Assembly: GCF_017798165.1 (NCBI RefSeq)
Contig: NZ_CP059068.1
Span: 2,852,001 to 2,916,000, forward strand
Reading direction: 5' to 3'
From: Rhodoferax sp. AJA081-3
Lineage (GTDB): Bacteria; Pseudomonadota; Gammaproteobacteria; Burkholderiales; Burkholderiaceae_C
DNA: 64,000 nt
This document shows positions 38,064 through 47,143 of this stretch, piece by piece. The position numbers were made by a program, and so were the translations under genes. The notes under the pieces were generated by a model. That model made no database searches, had not been told where the DNA came from, and saw only the letters and a program-made list of their open reading frames with translations. Numbering within the stretch: position 1 is the first letter of the stretch; every line of letters begins with the position of its first letter.

Positions 38064-39875
38064 TCATTGGGCGGGCAGCTTGCTGGTGTCAATGTCCACA
38101 TAGCGCCAAAACCCACGGGACGTGGGGTGGCGGCGGTACCCCACCAACCAGGGCTGAACCATATCGGTGCGGATGCGGTGGGTGTTGAACTTGTAGGGCA
38201 TATAAGCCACCAAGATCTTGACCATTTTTTGCATGATGGCTATGCGTTCGGGGCCATCCGGCATGACAACTTGCTGGCGGTAGAGCTTGTCGTATTCATC
38301 ATTCTGAAAGGCTGCCAGATTGCCCTCAAACCTTTGCGGACCGTAGCCGAAGTCTAAAAAATTGCCTCCATCTGGGTTGGTCGCCGAGTTACCCAGACCC
38401 CACATCATGACCTTGCCGGCGCGTGCCGACTTCAGGTTTTCAGGCCACTTGGCGGTCTTGAATACGATTTGAATGCCAACCGCAGACATGCTTTTCTTCC
38501 ACACTTCGTTCAGTTCGCGGTCCGCGGCCGACGGTTGGGTCGAATACTCAAGCACCAGCGGTTTGCCGTCGGGCATGTCGCGCCAGCCATCACCGTCCTT
38601 GTCCACATAGCCAAACATGTCCAGCAGCGCCTTGGCGCGGGCTGGGTTGTAGTCGCTCAGCTCGGACTTGAACTTGGGGTCATAACCCCAGGTGTTCGGC
38701 GGAATGAGGCCCTGGGCCGCAATGGCCTGGTTGCGCCGGGGCAGGCGAATTTCTTCTTCGGTGTTGTAGGCCAAGCCAATGGCACGCCGCAATGCCACCT
38801 TCTCGGTGGAGTTGCCGCCGACTGTGGCGTTTTCCATATTGAAGTAGGAAAAAGTCAGCTCGGGCGCCGCATACCGCTCCATGCGCACACCCTTCTTGAC
38901 CAGGTTGGGCGCCAGCTTGTTGTTGGGGATCACCTGGTTGGCAAATTGGGCTGGCAAGTACATCAGAAAGTCATGCTCGTTGCCCAAAAAGGACAACCAG
39001 CGCGGCTGCACTTCGTCGATGATGGAAATCTCCACCTTGTCCACGATGGGGATGCGTTTACCCTTCATTTGGCGGTAGATTTCCTGCGACAGAGCGTCAT
39101 CGGCCGGTGGCTCGGCTTCGTAATACTCCTCGCGGAAATTGGGGTTCCGCACAAACGTGATCTTGGAGGACCGGGTCCACTGGTCCAACTTGAACGGGCC
39201 TGTTCCTACCGGGTGCTCCATGATCTTGTCGCCGTATTTTTCGACGACTTCGCGTGCCATGACTCCCAGGGTTCCGGGCTGCGCCAGACGGTAAATGAAA
39301 CGCGGCTGGCTGTCGCCCAGCTTGAATTGAACGGTATAGCGATCCAGCGCACGCAAGCCTTCCACCTCGCTGTCGTAGTTGAAGCGGGCGCCGGGCTTTT
39401 CAGCATCTTTGCGCAGGGCATCCATGCCCAGCAGCTTGAGTTCTTCCATATCCGAATAACTCTGGCTTTTGGTCTTGGGGTCAAAGATCCGTTTAAATGT
39501 ATATACAAAATCATGCGCGGTCAGTTCACGCTTCTTGCCACCAAAGGCGGGGTCGTCTGAAAAGTAGATGCCGGGCTTTACCTTAACCGTGAAGGTCTTG
39601 AAGTCATCACTAATGACCGGCATACCGTCCGCCACATTGGGCACCACCTTGGCGGGCCGCGCCAAATAGTCATAGCGGTACAGCGCGTCAAACATATTCG
39701 CCGTAGCGGTGCTGGAGTAGTAGTCAGAAATCTGCGCGGGGTCAAAACCCGTCTCGGCAATTTCAAACGCGTAGCGCAACACTTTCTCGGCCTGGGTCTT
39801 GCTAGCCGTGTCCCCATGGGCACCAAAACCCCAGCACAACACCGCCAAGGCCACCCCAATTTTTCCTAAACCCAT
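38064..39875 (-). CDS. Large family-5 substrate-binding protein
   Basis: A 603-residue periplasmic protein with a signal peptide (about residues 1-21, V-A-L-A-V-L-C-W-G-F-G-A-H-G). It has the family-5 start E-I-A-E-T-G-F-D-P-A and D-A-L-Y-R-Y-D, and a length near that of YejA-type binding proteins. ATG 39875 is chosen because GAGGG lies 5-6 nt upstream; earlier ATGs at 39887, 39923 and 39953 exist. It lies 119 nt upstream of the OppA-like gene on the same strand and is divergent (100 nt) from the B-C-DF operon at 39976, so it could serve either transporter. The ligand is probably a peptide or peptide-like compound. Confidence 0.85.
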   Translation of the reverse strand: MGLGKIGVALAVLCWGFGAHGDTASKTQAEKVLRYAFEIAETGFDPAQISDYYSSTATANMFDALYRYDYLARPAKVVPNVADGMPVISDDFKTFTVKVKPGIYFSDDPAFGGKKRELTAHDFVYTFKRIFDPKTKSQSYSDMEELKLLGMDALRKDAEKPGARFNYDSEVEGLRALDRYTVQFKLGDSQPRFIYRLAQPGTLGVMAREVVEKYGDKIMEHPVGTGPFKLDQWTRSSKITFVRNPNFREEYYEAEPPADDALSQEIYRQMKGKRIPIVDKVEISIIDEVQPRWLSFLGNEHDFLMYLPAQFANQVIPNNKLAPNLVKKGVRMERYAAPELTFSYFNMENATVGGNSTEKVALRRAIGLAYNTEEEIRLPRRNQAIAAQGLIPPNTWGYDPKFKSELSDYNPARAKALLDMFGYVDKDGDGWRDMPDGKPLVLEYSTQPSAADRELNEVWKKSMSAVGIQIVFKTAKWPENLKSARAGKVMMWGLGNSATNPDGGNFLDFGYGPQRFEGNLAAFQNDEYDKLYRQQVVMPDGPERIAIMQKMVKILVAYMPYKFNTHRIRTDMVQPWLVGYRRHPTSRGFWRYVDIDTSKLPAQ

Positions 39876-39975
39876 AGTCACCCTCATACAAACACCTATG
39901 CCTAAAGCAAAACCGACAAGCATAATCCGCGCCTTGCCCTTTTGCATCAGCATTTAACCTTAGTTCCGCAAAAAC

Positions 39976-40914
39976 ATGCTTTCCTACATCCTGCGACGTA
40001 TCTGGCAGATGATCCCCACCCTGTTGGGGGTGATTCTGCTGATCTTCTTCTTATTCAAGTTTTTTGGTGGCGACCCGGTCGAAGTGATGGCCGGTATGAA
40101 AGCCTCGCCCGAGCGACTGGCGTCCTTGCGGGCCCAATTGGGCCTGGACAAATCCATTCCCGAGCAGCTCTGGGTGTTTGTTCAGCAGGTCTTTACCTTC
40201 AATTGGGGCACCAGCTGGACAACAAACGAGTCCATTGCCAACATCTTCGCCACCCGCCTGCCCGCCACACTGACCATCATGGTCCCCATTCTGCTGCTGG
40301 AAGTGGTCCTGGCCATCGTGGCCGGCCTGGCCGTGGCCTATGTGCGTGGCAGCCTGACGGACCGCGCCATCATGGTGCTGACCACCGTGGCGTTGTCGAT
40401 CAGCTTTTTGGTCTACATCGTGGTGGGCCAGTATGTGTTCGGCTTTTTGCTGGGCTGGTTTCCGGTGCAAGGCTGGAGCAACAGCCTCTGGAAGAACCTG
40501 GCCGTTTATGCACCCTTGCCCGTGTTTTTGGCGGTGCTGGTGAGCCTGGCGCCCCAAACGCGCCTGTACCGCAGCTTTTTCCTGGACGAAATTGGCCAAG
40601 ACTATGTGCGCACCGCACGCGCCAAGGGTGTGTCCGAGAACACCATTTTGTTCAAACATGTGCTGCGCAACGCGATGATCCCGATTTTGACCAACGTGGC
40701 AACCAGCCTGCCCGGCGTGTTCATCGGCTCCTTCCTGATCGAGGTGTTTTTCTCCATCCCCGGCCTGGGCCGCGAAATTTTGGTGGCGGTGAACCGCAGT
40801 GACTACCCCGTCATCCAGGCGGCCACGGTGTACCTGGCCGCGCTGACGATGGTGATCAACCTGATCACCGATGTGTTGTACAAATTTGTTGATCCAAGGG
40901 TGACGTTGAAATGA
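39976..40914 (+). CDS. Peptide-type ABC transporter permease (OppB/YejB type)
   Basis: A 312-residue permease with six helices. N-terminus M-L-S-Y-I-L-R-R-I-W-Q-M-I-P-T and the G-G-D-P-V-E motif are family-typical. The EAA-like motif is R-T-A-R-A-K-G-V-S-E-N-T-I-L-F-K-H-V-L. The C-terminus T-D-V-L-Y-K-F-V-D-P-R-V matches. It overlaps the next permease gene by 4 nt (ATGA). Confidence 0.9.
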   Translation: MLSYILRRIWQMIPTLLGVILLIFFLFKFFGGDPVEVMAGMKASPERLASLRAQLGLDKSIPEQLWVFVQQVFTFNWGTSWTTNESIANIFATRLPATLTIMVPILLLEVVLAIVAGLAVAYVRGSLTDRAIMVLTTVALSISFLVYIVVGQYVFGFLLGWFPVQGWSNSLWKNLAVYAPLPVFLAVLVSLAPQTRLYRSFFLDEIGQDYVRTARAKGVSENTILFKHVLRNAMIPILTNVATSLPGVFIGSFLIEVFFSIPGLGREILVAVNRSDYPVIQAATVYLAALTMVINLITDVLYKFVDPRVTLK

Positions 40915-41969
40915 GTACCGATATTGTTCAAACGCTGCCCCATTCCCCCGGCGTGTGGAAACAGGCTTGGCTGCGCCTGAAGACGGACCGGGTGGGCATG
41001 GTGTCGCTCTACGTGACGCTGCTCTTCATCGCGCTGGTGCTCGCGGCTCAATTGGGCCTGGTCGCCAAGGACTGGCAGAAGGAAGTGGGCGTGCCCTTTG
41101 CCGCCCCGACCATGGTCGGCAAGATCGCCGATGGCACCCAAAACGCCATCGTGGAAACCGTAGCCGGCGCCAATGTGGACATCAGTGATGTGGACCCACT
41201 GGCATCCCGCTACAAGGAGTGGGATGAACGCGCATCGCAGTTCAAGACCACGGTAACCGTGAAGGCCGACACCCTGCCCTTTGGTGCGGACCAGCAGGGG
41301 CGTGACGTGTTTGACAAGGTGATCAAGGGCGCGCAGGTGTCCATCACCGTGGGCCTGACGGCCGCGCTGTTTGCCACGCTGATTGGTACCGTGCTGGGCG
41401 CCATTGGCGGTTACTTTGGCGGGCGCGTTGGCGACTTTCTGGAGTGGGTGTACAACGTGTTCACCGCCATTCCCTACATCCTGCTGGTGTTTGCGCTGGC
41501 CGCGGTGCTCAAGTCTGGCCCACTGGCCGGCACACTGGGCAGCGGTGTGTGGACCGTGGTCATCATCCTGAGCCTGGTGGGCTGGACCGGCATTTACCGC
41601 CTGGTGCGCGCCGAATACATGAAACACCGCTCGCGCGAGTACGTCATGGCCGCCGAAGCGATTGGTGCGTCCCACGCATCGCGCATGTTCACCCACATCC
41701 TGCCCAATATCAGCCACGTGGTGCTGGTGCAGCTGAGCCTGCATGTGGTGAGCTTCATCAAGGCCGAGGTTATCTTGTCTTACCTGGGCCTGGGTGTGCC
41801 GATTGACATGGTCAGCTGGGGCACCATGCTGGCCGAAGCCCAGACCGAACTGGTGCAGGGCAAGTGGTGGCAGCTGGCCACGGCCACCCTGTTCATGGCG
41901 ACATTTGTCACCGCCTTTGCGCTGCTGACCGATGCGCTGCGCGATGCACTGGACCCCAAGCTTAGGTAA
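40911..41969 (+). CDS. Peptide-type ABC transporter permease (OppC/YejE type)
   Basis: A 352-residue permease. Compared with the paralogue at 34467 it has a long periplasmic loop (about residues 50-125) between the first helix and the conserved F-G-A-D-Q-Q-G-R-D. The EAA-like motif is A-A-E-A-I-G-A-S-H-A-S-R-M-F-T-H-I-L. The C-terminus L-R-D-A-L-D-P-K-L-R is typical. The enlarged loop may contact the binding protein. A hairpin lies between this gene and the ATPase gene. Confidence 0.9.
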   Translation: MSTDIVQTLPHSPGVWKQAWLRLKTDRVGMVSLYVTLLFIALVLAAQLGLVAKDWQKEVGVPFAAPTMVGKIADGTQNAIVETVAGANVDISDVDPLASRYKEWDERASQFKTTVTVKADTLPFGADQQGRDVFDKVIKGAQVSITVGLTAALFATLIGTVLGAIGGYFGGRVGDFLEWVYNVFTAIPYILLVFALAAVLKSGPLAGTLGSGVWTVVIILSLVGWTGIYRLVRAEYMKHRSREYVMAAEAIGASHASRMFTHILPNISHVVLVQLSLHVVSFIKAEVILSYLGLGVPIDMVSWGTMLAEAQTELVQGKWWQLATATLFMATFVTAFALLTDALRDALDPKLR

Positions 41970-41978
41970 AGACTTTGC

Positions 41979-42014
41979 GGGTCAGACCACTTGCGCAGCA
42001 ATGTGCTCTGACCC
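41979..42014. repeat. Inverted repeat hairpin between permease and ATPase genes
   Basis: GGGTCAGA (41979-41986) and TCTGACCC (42007-42014) form an 8-bp stem, with an inner TTGC/GCAA stem. No T run follows. It may be a REP-like element or an mRNA-stability or attenuation hairpin within the operon. Confidence 0.6.
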
Positions 42015-42032
42015 CAACTGATTAGGTGAGAC

Positions 42033-43721
42033 ATGACTACATTGATTAGCGTACAAGACCTGAAGGTCTCCTTCCGACTGAGCAAAACCACGACTGGCCA
42101 GGCCGTCAAGGGCGTGAGTTTCGACATCCCCACCAACAGCACCGTGGCCCTGGTGGGTGAATCGGGCAGCGGCAAAAGTGTGAGCGCGATGAGCATCGTG
42201 CGCCTGTTGCCCGAGAACGCCATCGTCGACCCCAACAGCAAGATTCTGTACAACGGCAAGGACCTGCTGCAGGCGCCGATTGAAGACCTGCGGGCCTTGC
42301 GGGGCAAAGACATCTCGGTGGTATTCCAGGAGCCCATGAGTTCGCTCAACCCGGTCTTCACTGTCGGAGACCAGATTGCCGAGGTGTTGCGCATCCATCT
42401 GGGTCTGAACCGCAAACAGTCGCTGGACCGCGCGCTGGAGCTGATGACCGAAGTGGGCATTCCCAACCCGAAAGAGCGGCTCAACGCCTACCCGCACCAA
42501 CTCTCTGGCGGCCAGCAGCAACGCGTGATGATCGCCATTGCCATCGCCTGCGAACCCAAGCTGCTGATCGCCGACGAACCCACCACCGCGCTGGACGTAA
42601 CCGTGCAGCGCCAGATTGTGGAGCTGATGGCCAAGTTGCAGCAACGCCACAAGATGAGCATGCTGTTTATCAGCCACGACCTGGGCCTGGTGGGCGAGAT
42701 ATCGGACCGCGTGGTGGTGATGCGCCACGGCGTGGTGCGCGAGGCGGGCGATGCCAACACCATCTTCACCGCGCCACAGGATGCGTACACCCAGGCCCTG
42801 TTGGCCTGCCGCCCGAAGCTGGATACCCGCCCTCGCCGCCTGACAGTGATTGACGACTTCATGAACAAGCGCCCGCCGATCACCGAGGAGCGTGTCAGCA
42901 AACCCATAGACGGGCCTGCACTGATCGAGGTCAAGGGCTTGCGCAAGGACTACCCGCTGAAGACTGGTCTGTTCAAGCGCAGCGTGTTCAGCGCCGTCAA
43001 GGGTGCAGACTTTTCGCTGCACAAGGGGCGCACGCTGGGTGTGGTGGGTGAATCCGGCTCCGGCAAAACGACAGTCGGCATGATGCTCACGCGCCTGACT
43101 GCTGCAACCGCCGGCAGCATCATGTTTGAAGGCACCGACCTGGCGACCCTGAGCGCAGCGCAGATGCAGGCCTACCGCAGCCGCATCCAGATCATTTTCC
43201 AGAATCCGTACGCCAGCCTGAACCCGCGCTTCACCATCGGCCAGATCCTGATGGAGCCCATGCGCATCCACAGCATTGGCAAGGACGATACCGAGCGCGC
43301 GCACCGCGCCGTGGCACTGATCGAAAAGGTGGGTCTGCCACCAGAGGCCTTTGGCAAGTACCCGCACGAGTTCTCCGGTGGCCAGCGCCAGCGTATTGCG
43401 ATTGCACGCTGCCTGACCATGAAGCCCGAGATCATCGTCTGCGACGAAAGCGTCAGCGCGCTGGACGTGAGCGTGCAGGCCACGGTGCTCAACCTGCTGC
43501 TGGACCTGCAGGAAGAGTTTGGGCTGACCTATGTCTTCATCAGCCACGACCTGGCCGTGGTCAAGTACATGGCCGACGACATCCTGGTGATGAACCAGGG
43601 TGAAATCGTGGAGCGCGGCAGCTCGGATGACATCTACAACCGCCCGCAACATGCCTATACGCGCCAGCTGCTGGGTGCCATTCCCAAAGGGCTGGAAGGC
43701 AATATCGCCAAGGCGGCTTAA
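42033..43721 (+). CDS. Fused dual-ATPase peptide ABC subunit (YejF/GsiA-like)
   Basis: A 562-residue protein containing two full ATPase domains. Domain 1: Walker A G-E-S-G-S-G-K-S-V, signature L-S-G-G-Q-Q-Q-R, Walker B L-L-I-A-D-E-P. Domain 2: Walker A G-E-S-G-S-G-K-T-T, signature F-S-G-G-Q-R-Q-R, Walker B I-I-V-C-D-E-S (Ser replaces Pro). It replaces separate D and F subunits and completes the B-C-DF transporter. The gap to the permease gene (63 nt) contains a hairpin. Confidence 0.92.
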   Translation: MTTLISVQDLKVSFRLSKTTTGQAVKGVSFDIPTNSTVALVGESGSGKSVSAMSIVRLLPENAIVDPNSKILYNGKDLLQAPIEDLRALRGKDISVVFQEPMSSLNPVFTVGDQIAEVLRIHLGLNRKQSLDRALELMTEVGIPNPKERLNAYPHQLSGGQQQRVMIAIAIACEPKLLIADEPTTALDVTVQRQIVELMAKLQQRHKMSMLFISHDLGLVGEISDRVVVMRHGVVREAGDANTIFTAPQDAYTQALLACRPKLDTRPRRLTVIDDFMNKRPPITEERVSKPIDGPALIEVKGLRKDYPLKTGLFKRSVFSAVKGADFSLHKGRTLGVVGESGSGKTTVGMMLTRLTAATAGSIMFEGTDLATLSAAQMQAYRSRIQIIFQNPYASLNPRFTIGQILMEPMRIHSIGKDDTERAHRAVALIEKVGLPPEAFGKYPHEFSGGQRQRIAIARCLTMKPEIIVCDESVSALDVSVQATVLNLLLDLQEEFGLTYVFISHDLAVVKYMADDILVMNQGEIVERGSSDDIYNRPQHAYTRQLLGAIPKGLEGNIAKAA

Positions 43722-43723
43722 GC

Positions 43724-43792
43724 CAAAACGGCCTCTAGCCCCCGTGTAATCTATCTGAAGCGCTATATGTTTTATAGCGCTTCAGATTAAAC
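43724..43792 (+). repeat. Dispersed TAGCCCCCG repeat, copy 4 (longest palindrome)
   Basis: Core GGCCTCTAGCCCCCGTG is followed by a near-perfect palindrome whose arms ATCTGAAGCGCTATA and TATAGCGCTTCAGAT flank a short loop. It sits between the convergent ATPase and acyltransferase genes and could act as a bidirectional terminator or stabiliser. Confidence 0.8.
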
Positions 43793-43799
43793 ACCCCGC

Positions 43800-44663
43800 T
43801 CAAGCCTCCCGCGATGGCTGCTTGTAACGGGCGTAGGACCACAGGTACTGGCCCGGGGCACGGCGTATCAGGCGCTCCATGCCAGCGTTGACCAACGTGG
43901 TGGCCGCCTCAGGGGTGGCGCTGGCGTCGTGCAGCTCCGGCGCGTCCAGCGGCTCGAAGTGCATCACATAACCTGCGCTGCCTGGTAGGCGCTCACACCA
44001 GCACAGCAACACACGGGCGCCCGTTTGTTGTGCCAGCCGCGGCAACAGCGTCATGGTGTAGGCCGGCCGGCCAAAGAATGGCGCCCAGGCACCCTGGCCT
44101 TCAGGCGGCACCTGGTCAGGCAAGATGGCGGTGTACCCACCACCGCGCAACACCCGTATCAGGCTGCGCACACCGGCCACACTGGTGGGCACCGCCTGCA
44201 GGCCCGGGCGGTTGCGCGAGCTGGCGACCAGCGGTGCCAGCCAGGCCTTGCGGGCGGGCCGGTACAGGGCTACCAGCGGGCCGCGCGTGGGGCCGTAGCG
44301 TTCGGCCAGCGACTGGCCGATCATTTCCCAGCAGCCCATGTGGGGCAGGGCCAGAATGACACCTTTGCCTGCGTCCAATGCAGACTCAAACAGTTCCGCC
44401 CCATCCCACTTCACCAGATGCAACACCCCCTGCCCCTGGGGCCGCAGCCACAGCCAGGGCAGCTCAGCCACCATGGTGCCAATGGCGGCCCGCGCGGGGC
44501 GGTACTCGGAAGGGCTGAAGCCGGCTGCCGAGGCGTGTTCTTCAAACCGGCGGCGGTAGGTACCAGACACCCGCCAGGTCAGCCAGCCCAACAGGGCACC
44601 CACGCGCTGCATCAGCGGCAGCGGCAAGCGGCCCAGCAGGCGAAACAGGCGAACCATGAACAT
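43800..44663 (-). CDS. LpxL/HtrB-family acyltransferase
   Basis: A 287-residue membrane-anchored acyltransferase. The catalytic H-x4-E motif is seen as L-P-H-M-G-C-W-E-M-I. N-terminal hydrophobic segment about residues 4-28. The family (LpxL/LpxM/HtrB) transfers secondary acyl chains to Kdo-lipid A from acyl-ACP; members in Burkholderiales may also act on other lipids. ATG 44663 or 44657 are both possible. It is the last gene after the LytTR regulator (15-nt gap), which suggests control by that system. Confidence 0.85.
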   Translation of the reverse strand: MFMVRLFRLLGRLPLPLMQRVGALLGWLTWRVSGTYRRRFEEHASAAGFSPSEYRPARAAIGTMVAELPWLWLRPQGQGVLHLVKWDGAELFESALDAGKGVILALPHMGCWEMIGQSLAERYGPTRGPLVALYRPARKAWLAPLVASSRNRPGLQAVPTSVAGVRSLIRVLRGGGYTAILPDQVPPEGQGAWAPFFGRPAYTMTLLPRLAQQTGARVLLCWCERLPGSAGYVMHFEPLDAPELHDASATPEAATTLVNAGMERLIRRAPGQYLWSYARYKQPSREA

Positions 44664-44678
44664 CGGGTGGGGAGCGGG

Positions 44679-45521
44679 CTACATCGCCTTGAACAAACCG
44701 GTGTAGCTGCGGCTGACTTCCAGCTTTTCATTGCTGCCGCGCACACTCACCAATTGGCGGCCGCGTTCGTCGCGGGTGACACCGGCCACGGCCTTGATGT
44801 TGACCAGCGTGGAGCGGTGGATCTGCCAGAAGAGCTGCATGTCCAGCTCTTCGACCAGCTCCTTGATGGGCTTGCGGATCAGTGCCTCCACCGTGGCCGT
44901 CTGTACCCGGGTGTATTTCTCGTCGGACACGAAGAACAACACGTCTTCCACCGGGATCATCTGGATGGCCTGGCGCACGGTGGCCTGTATCCACTGCAGC
45001 TTGGGCAGCCCTTTGGGGTTGAGTTGCCCGGCCAGCGTTTGAAGCAATTGCTGCATGTCCGGCGTATGGGCGGGCAGGGGTGTTGGCAGGTCATCATCGG
45101 CGCCGTCCACAGGCGCGTGCGCGGCGCGGTCTGCCATGCGCTTACGAATACGCTCCACGGTCACCATCAGGCGCTCGCGCTCCGCGGGTTTGAGCACGTA
45201 GTCGACCACGCCCTGCTCAAAGGCCTGCACGGCGTATTGGTCGTAGGCGGTGATAAACACAATCTCGCAACCCGGCCAGCCATCGGCCTCGTCAAAGGTG
45301 GGCAACTGGGCGATTTGCCGTGCCGCGTCCACACCGGTCAGCACCGGCATACGGATGTCCAGGAACACGATGTCGGGGTGGTGCTGCTCGGTCAGGGCTA
45401 CGGCCTCTTGGCCGTTCTTGGCCTCAGCCACGATCTCCAGATCCGGCCACACCTCATGCAGGCGGGCGCGGAGCTGCTCGCGCATCAGGCGTTCGTCATC
45501 GGCAATCAGGGCACGTGTCAT
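44679..45521 (-). CDS. LytTR-family response regulator (AlgR/LytR type)
   Basis: A 280-residue regulator. The receiver has D-D-E near residue 8, the phosphoacceptor Asp in I-V-F-L-D-I-R-M-P and K in Y-V-L-K-P-A-E-R-E-R. The C-terminal half is a LytTR DNA-binding domain (V-L-F-F-V-S-D-E-K-Y-T-R-V, I-H-R-S-T-L-V-N, V-S-R-S-Y). A linker of about 70 residues separates the domains. ATG 45521 (M-T-R-A-L-I-A-D-D-E) is preferred; 45536 is an alternative. It follows the LytS-like kinase by 38 nt. Confidence 0.9.
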   Translation of the reverse strand: MTRALIADDERLMREQLRARLHEVWPDLEIVAEAKNGQEAVALTEQHHPDIVFLDIRMPVLTGVDAARQIAQLPTFDEADGWPGCEIVFITAYDQYAVQAFEQGVVDYVLKPAERERLMVTVERIRKRMADRAAHAPVDGADDDLPTPLPAHTPDMQQLLQTLAGQLNPKGLPKLQWIQATVRQAIQMIPVEDVLFFVSDEKYTRVQTATVEALIRKPIKELVEELDMQLFWQIHRSTLVNIKAVAGVTRDERGRQLVSVRGSNEKLEVSRSYTGLFKAM

Positions 45522-45559
45522 GGGTGCAAACTCCATCCAATATTCAAAAAATCGTCGTC

Positions 45560-46939
45560 TTATGCCTGTCCCGATCGTTCGGAATCCGTGCAGGCCACAT
45601 AGGGCACCGTGATGGTGACCGATGTTCCGCCACCCGGGGTCTCGGTGATATTCAGGCTGGCCTTGCCGCCGTACAACAGGGCCAGGCGCTCCCGGATATT
45701 ACTCAAGCCAATGCCCGTACCGGCGGTAGCGGCCTTGCCGAAGCCCAGCCCCGTGTCGGCCACGGTGACCGCCAGTTTGCCGTGCACAATTTCGGCACTC
45801 ACCGTCAATTGTCCACCCTCTGCCTTGGGCTCCAGGCCGTGTTTGATCGCGTTTTCTACCAGGCTTTGCAACATCATGGGAGGGAACTCAGCAGACAACA
45901 GGCCGTCGCTGACACGCACCTCGGTTTGCAGACGCTCCTCCATACGCACCTTCAGGATTTCCAGGAAGGGGCGTATCACCGCCAGTTCCTTGCCCAAATC
46001 TCGTGTGCTGCCTTGGGCATTGGCCTCCCGCATACTGGGCATGCTGGCCCGCAGCAGCGCAATCAGGTTCTTTTGCATGATGCTGGCTCGCGGCGGATCG
46101 GTCTCGATCAAGTGGTCAATGCTAGCCAGTGTGTTGAACAAAAAGTGCGGCTCCACCTGGGCCTGCATGGCAGCCATACGCGCTTCCACAACCTGGCGTT
46201 TGAGGGATTCGGACTCTGCCACCTCGGTGGCCTGTGCCGCCTTGGCCTCGGCCTGGACCTTGCCTTTGTAGGTGATCTTGAGAATGCCCGATAGCAGGAT
46301 GAACCACATGGTCAGGGGCATCAGTGCCTCACCGTAAGAACGGTGGCGGATGCGCGGGCGGGATGCGTCGGCCGCCTCCTCTATGGCTTCCTGGGCCTCG
46401 CGTTGCGCGTCTGCAATGGCGGACTCGATCTCGCGTTTGGCGTCTTCCACCGCTTCGCGCACGACGTCGCTGTTGGCACCCGGTGGCAGCTTGATATTGA
46501 CTTCCGGTATGGGCGGCAATTCCGGCACGACCATGCCGGATGCAGGCAGGGCGGGTACAGCGGGGTGTGCAGGACTTGCAGGTGCGGCGGGTGCGGCAGG
46601 GCGGGCTTTGATAACTACCCCCCGCTCGTCAATGGATATGTCCACGCCTTCTTTGCCACCGGCGTAAGGCTTGCTCTTGGACGATTCAGATGGGGCCCGT
46701 GTTGGCGACTTGGAATGGGCAGGATCATGGGGCTTGATCACTTCGACATAGGTCCAGCTCAGAGGCGGCAGGTCATGGATGATGGCCATGGCGATGACGA
46801 GCGCAAAGGACAGGCCAAAAAATCGCCACCAGGTGATGCTGACCAGCCAGTTGCCGTAGCGGTGGTAGGCGGCCACACAGGCTGCGGCAAAGCGGGACCA
46901 CTGGCTGGGCGGTGTGTGGGGTGAAGTGGTGGGGTTCAT
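45560..46939 (-). CDS. LytS-like sensor histidine kinase with Pro/Ala-rich sensor region
   Basis: A 459-residue kinase. Hydrophobic segment 1 is at about residues 32-52, segment 2 near L-M-P-L-T-M-W-F-I-L-L-S-G-I-L. Between them lies about 160 residues with a Pro/Ala-rich stretch and an alanine/glutamate-rich helix (V-R-E-A-V-E-D-A-K-R-E). After segment 2, a coiled-coil leads to the HisKA_5-type box Q-V-E-P-H-F-L-F-N-T-L. The ATPase end has G-I-G-L-S-N-I-R-E-R. It pairs with the LytTR regulator downstream. ATG 46939 is chosen over an upstream frame with no membrane protein character. Confidence 0.88.
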   Translation of the reverse strand: MNPTTSPHTPPSQWSRFAAACVAAYHRYGNWLVSITWWRFFGLSFALVIAMAIIHDLPPLSWTYVEVIKPHDPAHSKSPTRAPSESSKSKPYAGGKEGVDISIDERGVVIKARPAAPAAPASPAHPAVPALPASGMVVPELPPIPEVNIKLPPGANSDVVREAVEDAKREIESAIADAQREAQEAIEEAADASRPRIRHRSYGEALMPLTMWFILLSGILKITYKGKVQAEAKAAQATEVAESESLKRQVVEARMAAMQAQVEPHFLFNTLASIDHLIETDPPRASIMQKNLIALLRASMPSMREANAQGSTRDLGKELAVIRPFLEILKVRMEERLQTEVRVSDGLLSAEFPPMMLQSLVENAIKHGLEPKAEGGQLTVSAEIVHGKLAVTVADTGLGFGKAATAGTGIGLSNIRERLALLYGGKASLNITETPGGGTSVTITVPYVACTDSERSGQA

Positions 46940-46995
46940 GGCGGATGGGCTCGCTGCAATACTGTGAATGGCTCGACTGTACCTAGGGCCAGCAG

Positions 46996-47013
46996 CCTGG
47001 CGCCAGCGCCAGG
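46996..47013. repeat. GC-rich 8-bp inverted repeat in a divergent promoter region
   Basis: CCTGGCGC and GCGCCAGG are separated by CA, in the 204-bp gap between the kinase gene and the XRE-like gene. It could be an operator for either side. Confidence 0.45.
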
Positions 47014-47143
47014 CGACGCACTGCCACTTGGGCGGACAGGCTGCACAGTTTGGTGACAAACCGGCAGGGCCTGTGGTGGGCAGGTAGCACCGTCCGTGCG
47101 ACCCCGCACAGCATGCTTGCGCAAGGCAGGTTTATCATTGGGC

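Noticed and set aside
41982..43652. Long reverse open frame (556 codons) opposite the dual ATPase
   Set aside because: Complement of a protein with two complete ATPase motif sets; composition is typical of an antisense shadow.
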